This document shows positions 34,166 to 47,000 of a stretch of 64,000 nt of DNA, piece after piece. A program made the position numbers and the translations under genes. Source of the DNA: Isoetes taiwanensis (taxonomy: Eukaryota; Streptophyta; Lycopodiopsida; Isoetales; Isoetaceae); the NCBI GenBank assembly GCA_021234155.1, contig JAJEKV010000099.1, positions 3,567,453-3,631,452 on the forward strand. Direction: 5' to 3'. Within the stretch, counting starts at the first letter, position 1. Each line of letters opens with the position of its first letter. The notes beneath the pieces are model-generated. The model saw only the letters and a program-made list of their open reading frames with translations. It did no database searches and was not told the DNA's origin.

Positions 34166-34903
34166 GTGATTTGTTGCTTTCGAAATCATAGTGGCAGCCA
34201 AACACTAACTCGTGAGCACCGGTAGTTAGGAGGAGGCTAAGTCAATGTGTCGTTAGTTCTCTTTGTTGTTTGGCTTGGTGTTAGGTTAAGTGAGGAAATC
34301 GTAGCTTTGAAGTGGAGGCCTAAGATTGGAGGCCTAACAGGTGTCGGGCTGGTAGCTCAAATGACGAAGATGATGGTTCCATTGGATCGGGGAGTACTCG
34401 AATTACCCTAGAACTGATCAACTCTAGGCGAAAAATGGTCAAGGCGTGCCCAAAACAAACTTCGAGCGTAGCTTGCCTTTTGTAGTTTTGTAGTCAAGGC
34501 AGGAAGCGCCGAAATCTTTGTCGGCCGCACTCGAACCAGTCCGAGTCAGACCTGGTCCCGCCAGTCAACCCCAGGCGGCTTTGCTTTTCGACGAGCCTTG
34601 ATCCAAAGGCTGAAGTTCAGATAATGCTGGCCGTTGCGGCTCGAAGTAGGTTGCAGCGTATTTCGCCCGTATATTTTTTAATAATAAAAATTTCGAAGTT
34701 AATAAGAAAAAACTTGAAATTTTAAAAGTTAAGAGGCCGTTTAACAAACCATTTCTTGTCATTTGCTTTTGCTTGGCGCCTCCAACGCTTTGAGCCGCCC
34801 TCGCTTATCGCCGGGGACGGGACCTTGCTCCTATGACCTTGTGCCTTATTGCATCTTAGCGGCCTCTTTGCCATCCCTTTGCCGCCCAGCCTCACTAGCC
34901 GCT
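34166..34903. other. Chromovirus leader before the first extra frame
   Basis: No coding domain. It contains degraded GC-rich patches that differ between copies and a conserved AT-rich stretch 'gttaagaggccgtttaacaa' (34,728) just before the leader ORF. Confidence 0.5.
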
Positions 34904-35790
34904 ATGGCCATCACCAAGAGCTCCGATCCAACTACCTTGAGCATCGTGGAGATCTACGCCATGATTGCCAAGCACATGGCTACCGACCCGGCCCTCATTG
35001 ATATCCTGTTAGATGAGGTGAGCAGGGTTTGAAAACAACGGCGTGATTCCATTTCCTATTTATCACTTCTACGAGCCATTCTTGATCAGAATTTGAACGC
35101 CAAACTCTCCTATACCATTGTTGAGCAACGACATGGTCATGATGCTCATTAAATTCTATCCTCCGGCGAGGAAGGCCATTTGAGGAGGAAGATATCAGGG
35201 CAGGGCCGACCGTATCGAGGGTTTGGCATGGGGAGGAAGATCATAGGGGAGATCGGCGAGGCGGAATCTGGCCCGTGGAAGGGGAATGCCAGGTACCTCG
35301 GGGGCGGCTTTTGCCCGCCATTGATGTGAGCCATTGAGGTTCCCCATCACCGGCATGAGGATTCCTACGTTTTGTATGGGGAGAAATCGAGATCGGCATA
35401 GACTATCTGATAACCATTCAGAGATAGACATGGGTCTCAAGGACCACAATCGGTACCAAAAGCCTGAACTTAATCGGTAGTCGGCTGCGACCGGATGTTT
35501 GCTCAGATTCGAGGAGGATCTGGGCGAGAGCTAGGGAGGAACGGGAAGCTCGAAAGGGGAGGAGCCGGGACCGCAAGACCAGCGGGACCAGGCAAGATGG
35601 AGGGAGCATCCCGGGAGTGGGCGGGCCCAATCCGGCGCACGAGCTGATCGTTAAGCACCGGAGGAAGGGTGTCAAGCCCATAAGTCCGGCCGATCAATAC
35701 AAGGAGAAGTTAAGGAATATGTCGGGGCTTTGGGAAGAAGACACTTCTCGGCCAGGAGACAGCAGGTTGACAATGCCCGACCGTTCTTTG
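34904..35790 (+). pseudogene. Leader ORF a, N-terminal and coiled-coil part, copy A (frameshifted)
   Basis: It starts at ATG 34,904 in a good plant context (GCTATGGCC) with MAITKSSDPTTLSIVEIYAM. After about 43 codons the frame is lost, and pieces of the same protein continue in other frames to about 35,790. Comparison with the open copy B (54,978-55,727) shows that the breaks are small, often at CAG/CTG. The function of this part is unknown. Confidence 0.6.
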
Positions 35791-35810
35791 GGGCTAAGAC
35801 GGTGCCACAC

Positions 35811-36135
35811 CGGCCCGGGGCCAAAGGAAGCCCGGGCGCAGCTGGAGCCCGGAAGCCTCCCGGACCGGCGATGCGTGGCCTGCGGGAAATCCAGAAATTT
35901 CAGAAGTCTCTGAGCTTGGATCGAGGGAAGCTACCTTCCGAGTCGGCACGGAGATCGCCTGGCCAGTTCAAGACCGATCTCCGTTTCACCTTTGCAATTT
36001 TGGCGCCCAAGAGGTCAAGCCTACTTGGTAGCACTTTTTGGTGACGCCAATCTTTGCGCGATCCACGCAAAGAGGGTCACCATAATGCCTAAGGATTTGG
36101 CCCTCGCCCGCAGGATACGGGGGGAGCATCCTTAG
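35811..36135 (+). pseudogene. Histone H3 fold encoded in the chromovirus leader, copy A
   Basis: The histone core of leader ORF a. [13 protein letters not shown] (35,880-35,918) matches the alpha-N and alpha-1 start of H3, KLP follows, then FKTDLRF (about 35,967) matches the alpha-2 start. From 36,019 the frame is clean to the TAG at 36,135: [20 protein letters not shown] then [18 protein letters not shown], the alpha-2/loop/alpha-3 end of H3, differing from canonical H3 at only a few positions. Histone H3 pairs with H4 in the nucleosome. There is no extra loop-1 residue block and no C-terminal extension, so it resembles ordinary H3 more than CENH3. The tail (AKTVP, AKGSPGAAGARKP) is unlike the normal H3 tail and lacks its ARTKQTARKS start. 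Two or three frameshifts interrupt the middle and may be sequence errors. Confidence 0.88.
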
Positions 36136-36145
36136 CACGCAATTG

Positions 36146-36267
<122 letters not shown>

Positions 36268-36448
36268 TTGTTTTTGTTTTTGTGTAATATTTAATAAAGA
36301 GACTTTTATTTTGAATTAAAAAGTTTAATGGTTTTTATGTTAATAATAAACTAAAGTGCTGACGTCAGTTTTTAAAAGGGGTTTAAAAGGGGACTTTTAA
36401 GGGTTATTTCAAACGCTTTTTCTTTTCCTCTCCTCTCCTTCTAGCGCC

Positions 36449-37833
36449 ATGGCCGGCCGACCTTTGCTTGCCCGGTACCATGAGGGAGAGAAATGGGATC
36501 CACAAGTTCCCTTCGATCGCGTTGCAGAGCCTTTGCTATGCCAACGCATAGACCTCCTCGCCAATATCGGCATCAGGATTACGCCGGATTCCTTGATTCT
36601 ACATGGAGGAAATGCTTCCTCTATTGTGTATTCTCCGGGGATCCTCCCCAATTGTATTTGAGCGGGAGATAGTCCCAAGCAGATGTTAGCGGGACACACA
36701 TGCTTATGACGTCCTCAAGGGGAAACTCCGATGGGGTAAACACCGCCGCTGGTCCAAAGATCGTGGGCGGCAATATCTGGAAGCTACTTTCGCCTCGGCC
36801 ATCCTCATGGACCAACACGCTGAGGATGAAACCTTGCCTCAGAGAGAAGGGCAAACCGCCTGAGTCCCTCCGAGGAGGGGGATGATGAGCATATAGGTAT
36901 GGGCGATTTTGTATGTTGGAAAGAGCTATATGAGGAGTTACCACATATACCGCGGAACAAGCTATAGGCTTGTCGGGGGTTAGACGGCCTTCCAGCTTAT
37001 CTATCACCAAGGGCAAGAGTACCTTCTCTTGGATGATATTATCCGGACGTATCACATGGTGGTTTTACGTTAAGCATAAGGACCATGTACTTTATGAGCT
37101 TCGAAAGGGGCATGGATGATTTTATTGACTTCACTTCTACCGAAGCTTCCGTTTTGCAGCAGCTACTCCAATTCCGCCAAGAGACCATAGAGCGCCGAGA
37201 CTCTATTACGCCTGAGGACCTTTGTGATCCGAGGTTCCGCAGCCTTCACCGTGACGCCACTCGCTATGGGACCTCACGCCCCAAACATCAACATGGTTGA
37301 GGTTCCCTCCGACTCGATGATGAGGGAGAGGATTTATATCATAATCCCGCATATAAGAAGGAGAAGCAACAGGAACTTAAGGAGGAGGAAGTCCCCATGG
37401 ACTTGGATAAGGAAGTGGCAAAGACATCGAGACTCCGGAAGGAAGGTGCCGGGTAACCACCTTACGCTTTTTGTCGGCCTTCCAGGCAGGGCAAGTCCTC
37501 TTCTATAGCCCAGGGATCTAGGGGGTAAACACTGAAGCTTCATGGTGGGCCCTCCGCGTTTCTCTCAACATTGGCTTGGCTACAAGAAGCTTCCCTATCT
37601 TACCTTTACTTATGTTCTCGCATTTTATCGGGATCTCGCCTGGACGGCCTGGGGTCGGGGATGTTGCTCTTTGGATGGGAATGAATCCTCAGCGGCCCCA
37701 TTGGCCGTTGCATATCCACCGAGGTTGCATCCGCTAGGCCGCCACAGGACCCCCGGGGTAACTCGGCTGCGTAATCGACCGCCTCCACCACCTCCTAGGG
37801 CGGGGGATAAAGAGGCAGGGCCTAGTTCCTAGA
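36449..37833 (+). pseudogene. Leader ORF b, copy A (frameshifted)
   Basis: It begins at ATG 36,449 ([20 protein letters not shown]; context GCCATGGCC) and ends at the TAG near 37,833 after a proline-rich tail. The frame breaks several times. In copy B the part from 56,774 to 57,919 is open, which gives the better view of the protein. No family is recognised. Confidence 0.55.
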
Positions 37834-37863
37834 CTAATGGGGCTATACAATTTTTGTTTACAT

Positions 37864-38866
37864 TCGACCATTAGTTCCATTAGTTCCTAGACTAATGGGG
37901 CTATACAATTTTTTGCTATATTCGACCATGCAATGATAGGTGAAAGCAAATTCCAGATAAGTGGAAGCATTTTTGCTCTATCTTAGATTAGAACAGAAAA
38001 TATGATTATTCCGATGTCGCCCGATTTTGGTAACTTGCTATTTGTTCAATCCCAAGTCAACACTATCTGATCAAATGTGATAGGTGGATCAAATATATTC
38101 TGGTCCAGCAAATGAACTGTTCATGTGGGAGCTATCTCCAATAATATAGGAGGAACTTCGAACATTTTGGGAGAGCGTTCGAAAGAGGTAACCAAGACTT
38201 CATCTCTTAGAAGTTTTCATATCTATGAAGGTGTACGTGAAGGTGTACTGCATGTACATGGAGTCTCTTGGATGATAAAATGGAGATTCATAATGATGTG
38301 CTGCTCTGTATTAACTAATTTTTTTGGAACATGATACTCAGTGTATGGCTCACAAATTGGAGTACATTTACATTTGCAAAGAAAGATTGTGAAATACATG
38401 CATATTTATTATTTTATTTTATTTTATTATTGCTTTTAGTAATTTTAGATTGGCTGGATGTTTTGGGACTGGGACACTAGTCCTCTACATATGCCAAGAC
38501 AAGAATTTGCTTGTTAACACAACTAACTTGATCATGTAGACTATCTTGTTAGAATTTCTATTTGGGGCTAAGCTTTTAGTCCTCTTTAGAAAACACACTT
38601 GATAGTTCTATATGCAGCACATAAAAAGTAAATTGATAAGACCTTATTTCAGAAAATGCCTAGTTTGGGGTTGATAAATCAGACCTCATTAGGTAGGCTC
38701 TGTAATGATGGGTATAGTAATAATTGCATAATTTAACGCTAAGACACCGGGATAAAGTGATTTGGGCCCGGTAAGTAGCTAATAGGGGCTATAAAAATCT
38801 CAAGTTCTAACGAGTGTTAGTATTTGGAGTAGAATGTTTGCTAGATTAGATCCTAGTAAATAGCTA

Positions 38867-38867
<1 letters not shown>
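37864..38867. other. About 1 kb present in copy A but absent from copy B
   Basis: Copy B passes directly from 'ttttgtttacat' into (TA)n, whereas copy A has this extra AT-rich kilobase first. It begins with a 58-bp direct repeat (units at 37,823 and 37,881, TAGTTCCTAGACTAATGGGG). No gene or transposon end is seen. It could be an insertion in A or a TA-mediated deletion in B. Confidence 0.65.

Positions 38868-38930
<63 letters not shown>
38868..38930. repeat. (TA)n microsatellite before leader ORF c, copy A
   Basis: About 63 bp of TA repeats; the copy B tract (57,948-58,061) is longer. Confidence 0.97.
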
Positions 38931-38933
<3 letters not shown>

Positions 38934-39086
38934 AGTATTTATGGGATTTTGGATTGGAAACTGTTGGGAACATATTGAAAAATTGTGTAACTTATTTACT
39001 TATGAAATACAAAGTTCTCTTGATGAGTATAGCTGAATTGTTTCTTTCATAACATCCTCTTCAAAAGCATTAAAGTTTAGGATATA

Positions 39087-39585
39087 GTGGCATTACAAAT
39101 GTTCTCTATTCATTTTGACTATGTTGCAGAGGAAACCATTTGGGAATATGAGGAGAGAATCACCGATATGGTTAGGAGGGATGATCCTGGACCCCCAGAC
39201 CAGGACTATGGCCAGAGATATGGTGAATATCCAGAGTGGGATGAAGGCAATGAGATCGAACCACCGCCACCAGCAGAACCTTATGATCCTGATAAAGGGC
39301 TGGAGATAGTCAATATCCTTAGGGACAGAGCTTTCGAGGATCTGAAGATGACCCTGTGCCGTACCTGGGACTATTGGAATATGAGCAGGTACGCGGCTTT
39401 CGAGGACGCCAATGACCATCTTTGGCAACTCTTCTATGCTCTGCGAAGGCTTTTCAATCTTCTCATTATCAGCCCCACATGGGAATACCAACGATGCTGA
39501 TTGTCCAAGCACAGGCACGTTATAAACTCGTTAGAATTTGCATGCGGAGAGTACCCGCTCATAATCCTATACCCCTTCGCGAACC
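39087..39585 (+). pseudogene. Leader ORF c, copy A (frameshift near the end)
   Basis: Nearly identical to 58,217-58,717. The frame breaks at 39,495, where copy B's 'caaccagtgatt' reads 'caacgatgctgatt'. The preceding ATGTTGCAG (ending 39,129) is a good splice acceptor and AATAAA lies at 39,720-39,725. See copy B for a description of the protein. Confidence 0.6.
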
Positions 39586-39800
39586 CCTAGGCTTGGCTAT
39601 GTTTTTTTTGTTGCTGCTATGCTGTGTGCAAGTAAAACTTTAAGATCTCCACTGTATCATACCTACTTTTGTATCAAACCATGTACCAATTAACTTGTTG
39701 TTGTACTCAACTTGAATGAAATAAAAATATTACTTTTTTGTTTGTATATTCTTTTTTGTCTCCATTATTTTAAAGGGATTGTACATTAATGTAACTCTGC

Positions 39801-40990
39801 TTATATATTCATGAATGCTCCCTATATAGGCAAGACGTAACGCGCTTAGCGGAACACCTCCAACGCCCGAGGGTGACACGGAGCAGGGAATTGATTTTAA
39901 TGAAGACCAACTGTTAATTCAAGGCCTATGTATTGCATACCAATCACGAACAAACCCGGGAGGGCCGGACCAGAATTACCTGCAAATTGAGTCCACACTG
40001 ACCAAGCTAATGCACTGTACCCACGGAGGTCTCATGCTAAGCGTCAAGAAGTTCCTCTAAGGATAACGCTTCCTCACACTCAACCACTTTGGTGTCTTAC
40101 GGGTCATCGCTATCGATCCTTGACCATGCGAGCGTAAGGATAAGGAATGCAAGTAAGACGTTGATCTGACCATAACTAGTATATGGAAGAGCAGGAAGTT
40201 GGCTCAATTTGATGGAAAATCCGAGGAGGAGGCTTGAATCACGGGAGAATCTTGGTTGGACGAAATGAAGGAGTTTGGGAAGTCCTATGGAATGGCCGAG
40301 GAGAAGGATACGGGGAAAGGTTGCCACCACCAACCTAGGAGCTGCCCGTATTTTGGTGGAAGGGTTATGCGAGCTAAGCACACAGGCGGGGCGGCGGATG
40401 CAAGTTCAAAAAAGTTCGCTAAGGCTTTTAAATCACATTACGTGCCTCGTCGTGCACAAATGCCCGGCAGATCCGGACCTTTTTACGAGGTTAGAACAAA
40501 AGGGCATGTCCGTTCGGGCCTACACTGATGAATTCATGCGATTGAGGTTATGCGTACAGGAAATGAATGAAAAGAGGCGATAGAGGGCTACATTGAAGGG
40601 TTGGCCCCATCTATTAAGCGAATGGTCAAGGCCATAGACCCAAAATCAATGGGAAGGCGGAAGCTAAGGCATTAAGCCTCGAGGAGGACCGCCGCGGAAC
40701 CCGATGTCGCTGACCTGCTCCTTACTCGCGACAGCGGCCCGTCCACCTTACAAACCCCGTTCCCCAAGTCCGGGGCCCTCTCAGCGGAGAACTCTTACGG
40801 CCCGCCCGGGAAGAAAAGTCACCTTTAACACTCGGATAAGCGAGAACAATCTTTGGTAAGGAAGTTGGAACCTCTTGCAGTCCATTCCTAAAGAGGCGAG
40901 AGAACGGCTCGTCGAGATAAGGCATGCTACAGTGTATGAGGCTGGACACTTCATGCGAAAGAACTGCCGTCGCACGTCCTTGAGGCCCCT
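39801..40990 (+). pseudogene. Chromovirus gag, copy A (frameshifted)
   Basis: Pieces of the retrotransposon gag domain (WLDEMKEFGKSYGM at about 40,255; FKSHYVP) and a CCHC knuckle at 40,925-40,966 (CYSV/CMR..GHF in mixed frames, with a final Cys visible here but not in copy B). Many one- and two-base differences from copy B break the frame. Confidence 0.7.
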
Positions 40991-40999
40991 TGGTAGCCA

Positions 41000-43900
41000 T
41001 GGTAGACCTTGATTGGGAAGATCCGAGTCAATCTCCTACGCGGAGGGCCAGGCTCGAATACATTCCGCGGTCGTCTCATATTCTTGCCGCTATAGAAGCG
41101 ACCTTGTTTGAAAGTCGACCTACATTATTTCTACAATAGGCCAAGTAGACGATAAGCCCTTCATAATTTTGATGGACCGCGGGTGAAATGCATAATTTTG
41201 CTTCTCTAGAATGGCCAGTCTTTGCGGCTGGAAGCGTTGAGATCCCGCCCTAAACCCGGTCATGCTAGCGGTGGTAAGATCGGACACACTCATGGCGCCC
41301 GATTAACCTTAATCACGGTTGCGGGTGCACGGTTGCTTTGGGTCTTGAGTTAATGGACATTGGCAAATATGACCTTATTGTTGGTATGGAGTTTTTGGCA
41401 TCTGCGAAGGCCAACATAGGCTGTGAGAAAGCAGGGGGTCACCTTCAACGCCGCTAATGGAGCACGTGTGACTATAAAGGTGATTCATTCCACTCCGCTA
41501 TATGCGTCGATGTCAATAAACAAGTTAGAAAAAAGCTATACGCTGAGAAATGAACTCTTTTGTCTCATTAAACTTGCCTCCAATGAGTCGACTCTAAGCA
41601 GAAGCAAATGTCGGACGCCTTAGCACCGAGACATTGCTACCCTTCTTGAGAATTTAGCGATCTTTTTCGGATGAGATCGAAGCTTCCTCCTTTGGAGGGG
41701 TAGAATGTGAGATAGCTCTAGAACGGTACTAAGCCTACCGGCAAGGCCCGTGCGAATGAGTCCTCGAGTTGGCGAGCTTAAGAAACAACTTCAAGAGTTA
41801 CTAAACCTAGGTTTTATTGACCTAGTGTTTCACCATTTGGCGCTCCTATTCTTTTTGTCAAGAAGAAAGATGGCTCCTTAAGGATGTGTATTGATTATAG
41901 TCACTCAATAAGCATACCATAAAAATCGCTATGCTTTGCCTAGGGCAGATGATCTTATGGACCCGATTACAAGGAGCAAAATATTTCTCAAAGATTGATT
42001 TCGCTCCGGATACCATCGGATAAGGATAAAGGAGGAGGACATTCATAAGTCTGCTTTTTAGCACGGATATGGGCATTATGAGTTTACCGTCATGCCTTTT
42101 GGATTGACCAATGCCCCGCAGCGTTTATGCGGTTGATGAATGACATCTTCCGCCCAATACTTGGATGACTTTATTGTCATTTTCTTTGATGACATTCTCA
42201 TCTATAGTAAAACCTTTGCAGCAACATGAACAACATCTTGATTGGCTTTTGCGAAGCTAAAGGCGCCATCAGCTCTTTGCCAAGTTTTCTAAATGCAAGT
42301 TAAGCCACTCAGGGTTGACTATTTGGGGCATATTATTTCCTTGAAGGAATTGCTCTGGACCACCAAGATAGAGGCGATAAAGGATTGGCCCATTCGGCTA
42401 ATGTTTGAGGAAGTTCGCGATTTCTTGGGACTCGCGGGGATATTATCGAAAGTTTGTTAAGGATTTTGCAACAATTGCCGCACCTCTTACTAATCTCACA
42501 AAGCATGAAAGTGAAGGATTGGATGGAACATTGGAAATCAAAAGTCAAGTTGGCTTCGAGAAACTAAAGGATGCTTTAACATCCATACCGGTCCTCACTT
42601 TGCGATCACGAAAAGGATAAATCGCGGGTATGATGCTAGTAAGATAGCTACTGAGGTGGAGTGTTTAATGAGGGGGAGGGAGAGTTGTTGCCCACGATTC
42701 AAAAGATGAATGGCATTGAACAGCGATACCCTACCCATGACCAGGAATTGTTGGCGGTTGTCCAGGAGCTCACCGTATTTGGAGACACTACCTTCTACAA
42801 AGATTTCAGCTAGATACGGATCATCGAGTCTCCGTTATCTATCCACCCGGCCAAATCTCAATCTCGATCGGCGAAGATGGATGGAATTCCTCGAGGAATA
42901 TGACTTGAGATTGTCTACAAGCGGAGGAAAGCACAATGTGGTTGCGGATGCTTTGTCACGTCATCCCTTCATAACCCGGACCCATTGTAGCGCCATTTCC
43001 ACACTCACCCGCGAGTTTGGGAAGCGGATAAAGCAGACCCGGCCCGAGATCGAATGCAGCCTTAATATTTGGGAAAGTTTGAGTAGGAAGCCCGTACCAA
43101 TAAAGAGCGTGGAAGCATTCCGTTCATATAAGAAAGAGGGCAATTTGTTATATCACAAGGATAAGTTGTGTGTTCAGTGACTTGAGGGCAAAGGCGATTC
43201 TCCATGACACACAATGACCCTATAGCGAGGACATGCGGGTTTTATGAAAACTTACTTTAAGATCCGCTCCGGCTATTTTTGGCCTTGATGAAGAAGGATA
43301 TTGCTAGGTACATCAAGCGGTGCGGCGGGTTTGTCGACAAACCAAAGGGTGAGCAATTAAGAGTTCGGGGAGTTGCAACCTTTGGATGTGCCCAATGCCA
43401 AGTGGGAAGTTATAACCATGGATTTCATTGTGGGCCTTCCCCGCACTCTCGTGGATATGATGCATTAATGGTCGTGGTTGACAAATTATCAAAAAAGATG
43501 GCTCACTTCACGCCATGTCGCTCCCACAGACACCGCCGCCTTGACGCCTTGCTCTTTGCAAAAGAAATTTTTCGGGTTGCGCGGGATGCGAGGAGTAATT
43601 GTATCGAGATAGGGATCCTAAGTTTGTCGATTGCATTACGGAAGGATTTCTTCGCCACCATCGAGACCAAGCTTGCCATGAGTGCTGACTTACCATCCTC
43701 AGACGGATGGTCCAAGCGAGCGTGTCAATCGATGTATCGAAGGCAATACTACTGGCTATGTATGGAGTGCTTGATCAATGGGCGGATTATATTTATCACG
43801 GTAGAGTTCGCCTATAATAATCGGCGAAGCAGAGTCTTCAAAGATGTCTCCCCTTCATGATAAATTATATTTATCAATGTCTTACTCCAGACACGTGGCA

Positions 43901-44085
43901 TAACCCTGTTTCTAAGGTGGGGAGGTCTCTCAACAACTCCTTCTAGAAATCACGGCAGGCCTTGGTGGAAGAAGTTCAGGGTTACTTATTGGCCCACAGT
44001 CATCAGAAAACCTAGCGGATAAACACCCGAACCCACGGAGATCTTCCGGTGGGCGAATGGTTTGGCTTAGATTAAAAAGTAAAAC
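41000..44085 (+). pseudogene. Chromovirus pol, copy A (protease, RT, RNase H, integrase; frameshifted, 3' truncated)
   Basis: The order is the same as in copy B. Recognisable parts are the protease/linker (YDLIVGMEFLAS at 41,369), RT ([15 protein letters not shown] at about 41,850; [12 protein letters not shown] at 42,082; [10 protein letters not shown] near 42,180), RNase H (42,640-42,960, with [12 protein letters not shown] at 42,930) and integrase (MDFIVGLP at 43,419). The copy ends at the duplication junction, so the chromodomain is missing. Confidence 0.78.
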
Positions 44086-44097
44086 ACTAGAGATGAC
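44086..44097. other. Junction of the 20 kb tandem duplication
   Basis: Left of it the sequence matches 63,170-63,250 (end of integrase). Right of it the sequence matches 23,990 onward (inside LINE ORF1). A few bases between are unassigned, and I see no obvious long homology at the two parental breakpoints. Confidence 0.75.
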
Positions 44098-47000
44098 CAA
44101 AGATAGAAGCGGGGAACACATTTGCTTTCGGCTGGTGTTACACGCATAAAAAGAAAGTAGTCGACACTTGAACCTCTCCGGTGTCTTGTCACCTCCATTA
44201 CACCCACTCTAGAAACAAACTGTTGCCATCTCACCAATTTCTCACCATTCCTGAAAATATGTTTTGAAAATCGCCTCATAATAGACCAAAATCAAAGAGG
44301 ACATCCCAATCGGGGATGGAGTGGCAAATGGTAGCCTCAAAACACGGTACAAAGAGCTAGAAATGTGCGAGGAAGTTGAAGGCTCCCAAAACCACGGTGG
44401 CCTTACCGGCTTCTGTGAGAGGCTCCACTGACCATTGTAGTAAAATTGTCCTAAATATATCACGGAGGCAACTTGCGGCAGAAGAACTAGAATTATAGCA
44501 GGAGCAAAAGATGATGTGGCACCCAAAAAATGGCTTTGGTGATACCACGGAGATAACCGAAGGAATTCGAAATAGATACCTGAGGATGGCCGTGGAAATG
44601 TTGGATAACCCATTGGCTCTAATAGGCAAGAAGAACAAGATGGATGCAAATGTATATGTAGGCGACATGGGTGAATGAAAAGAAAAAGCCTCAACCCCAC
44701 TCTTTTAACAACCTATTTGGTGGTGAGTTACTATTGAAGCTTAGATGTGAAGAATAAGTGTTAATATACTCTTAAAACTCATAATGAATTTCAAAATGTG
44801 AAATTTGGAATGTCGAGGAGGTAAAAGTCATTTGAGTTTAAAAAGCAGCAGACTTTCACTAGCACTAAAGAGTGGCTTGTAGGATATCATATGTTTTCAA
44901 GAACACAAGTCTAAGAAGGAGGAAAGTGATGTCACGGTGTTTAAAATAATGAGGAGCAGTATGTTGGAATTGTCGGCAAAGGGAAAATCTAGTCGCGAGG
45001 TACACCCATGTCGCATGGAAAAGAAACCACGGTTAAGGTGACAACATCATGTCCGGATAGATTTGGAAGGTGGTCCATCATTGTGTGGCAACAGAACAAC
45101 CAATCATGGGAATTTTAAATATTCTGCATAACAATCCCTAGGGGAAGAGGGGTGCACTATGGGCCTCCCTCGGGGCATAAATCAAAAGTCTTGGTAATCA
45201 CATAGCATGGTTAATGCTAAGCGACTTTAATATGGTGGAGGCAATGAGGAAGAGCGGGCGTTGGTGCAACATCGACATTGTTAATGGTTTTGAAAAAGCG
45301 GTGGGGTAAAATTGATGAGCGCCCGGTGGACTTATTGACTGGAGGGATAAAGGTTTCTTTTATGAATTACTTGGTAAGGTGGGGCCAGTGAAACTTACGC
45401 TAGACATGGCCAGTGTTACGTGAATTCTGATACATAAGCCACTTCCCCAACTCTTAAGTAGAATAAAAGCTGGAAAGCAATCACGATATCGATCATAATC
45501 CTCGGGGCCATTTCATGCGGGGAATGTAGGAAAAAGAATCTCAAAAGCGTGTTTTAAAATGAATATCAAGTATCTGAAAGGAGCACTTTACTGCAAAATG
45601 CAAAGAGCATTTGTGCGACATTTATAAACGCTTCGAGCATGAAGGCCCAACGGCGACACTAGCAAATATTAAGCAATTTGCTAAGCGTGGGGGAGAGAAA
45701 AAAGTACGGGGATCATCTTTGGACCATACTCGGTCAATTGACAACCCTGACGTGGGTCCCAATGATGGTACATAAGAGAAAAAATTAATGGATGAGATTA
45801 AAAAACCGGAGAGACTAAGGCTGGAGAAAACAAGGCAGGTTAACTTGGCTTAGGCAAGCGGTCATCTCTAGTTTTTCTTTAAAGGCTGCCAAGCAGAAGA
45901 GATGGTCAACAACATTATCTAGCATTACACTTGATGATGGGTCGATACTAAAAAGTTGTGATGGGCTTCATAAGTTTTCTTCCGCGATCACTTTCAAAGC
46001 TTCTTCGGTGAAAGCGAATGCCATTCGGGAGCGAGTTTGAAGAGTTAGTGGTTTCCAAGGTGTCTCCAGTCATAACAAATGAGCAACACCAAATGTTGAG
46101 CCGCCCACTTTCTATAGATGATTTGCATCAGGCAGTCATCATACTCGACAAAAGAAAGTGTCCCAGGGATGGATGGGATTCCAATAGAGTTTTTTGGGTT
46201 TATTGGGAATGGATTAAAATTGATATATTCTCGGCTTATCTGGACTTCCAACAAGCTGGACCACGGATCCCAAGCTAAATCCGGGTTGTATGGTTTTTGA
46301 TTCCAAAGGAAAAGACCATGTACTATCAATGGTGGGGCCCATCACATTGCTGTCGGCATTCTATAAGATAATAGCAAAGGGAATGGCAGAAAAATAAAGC
46401 CCATACTTGCTGAAACTATCTCCCCGATCGGTCGGGTTTTTCTCGAGGGAAGGAACATTACGCACAATATAACCTTGACTTTTGAGGGTATGTATTGGGC
46501 TAAAACACGAGTCAAAAGTAGCTTACATCAAGTTGGATTTTACTAAGGCATCACGATAGTATCGGGTGGAGCTTTTATATAAAATCTTTGTTAAAATTGG
46601 GTTCTTGAGAATTTTTTTGGAAGTGTTAAGAGATTACTCCACTCATACTGACCTCTGTTCTTCTCAGCGGGAGTTCTCTCCCCTATATTAGGCATCGAAA
46701 GAGGCATTAGGCAGGGATGCCCACTAGCCCATTTCTATTTAACATAGCAATGAAAGCTTTCTCACGGGCTATTTCTCTGAGACCTCAAAGGGATGGTCTA
46801 GTAGAAGGTCTTCAAATGGGGATGGATCTCGTGAATATGCAATCAATGCAGCCGAGATGACTCTTTTTTGTTTCTAGTAGCGAGAGGAGAGCAATCTAAA
46901 GAATGCAGTCGGTTGTTAGACACTTTCTCCTTGGCCTCGGGATGTCTCATCAAAGCTGGAAAGAAATGCTACGCCAATGGGGTGGGGAAGGACCACATCC

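Noticed and set aside
35811-36135. Calling the histone fold CENH3 (centromeric H3)
   Set aside because: The visible part has the canonical H3 loop and C-terminus, no loop-1 insertion and no C-terminal extension. CENH3 identity is not supported.
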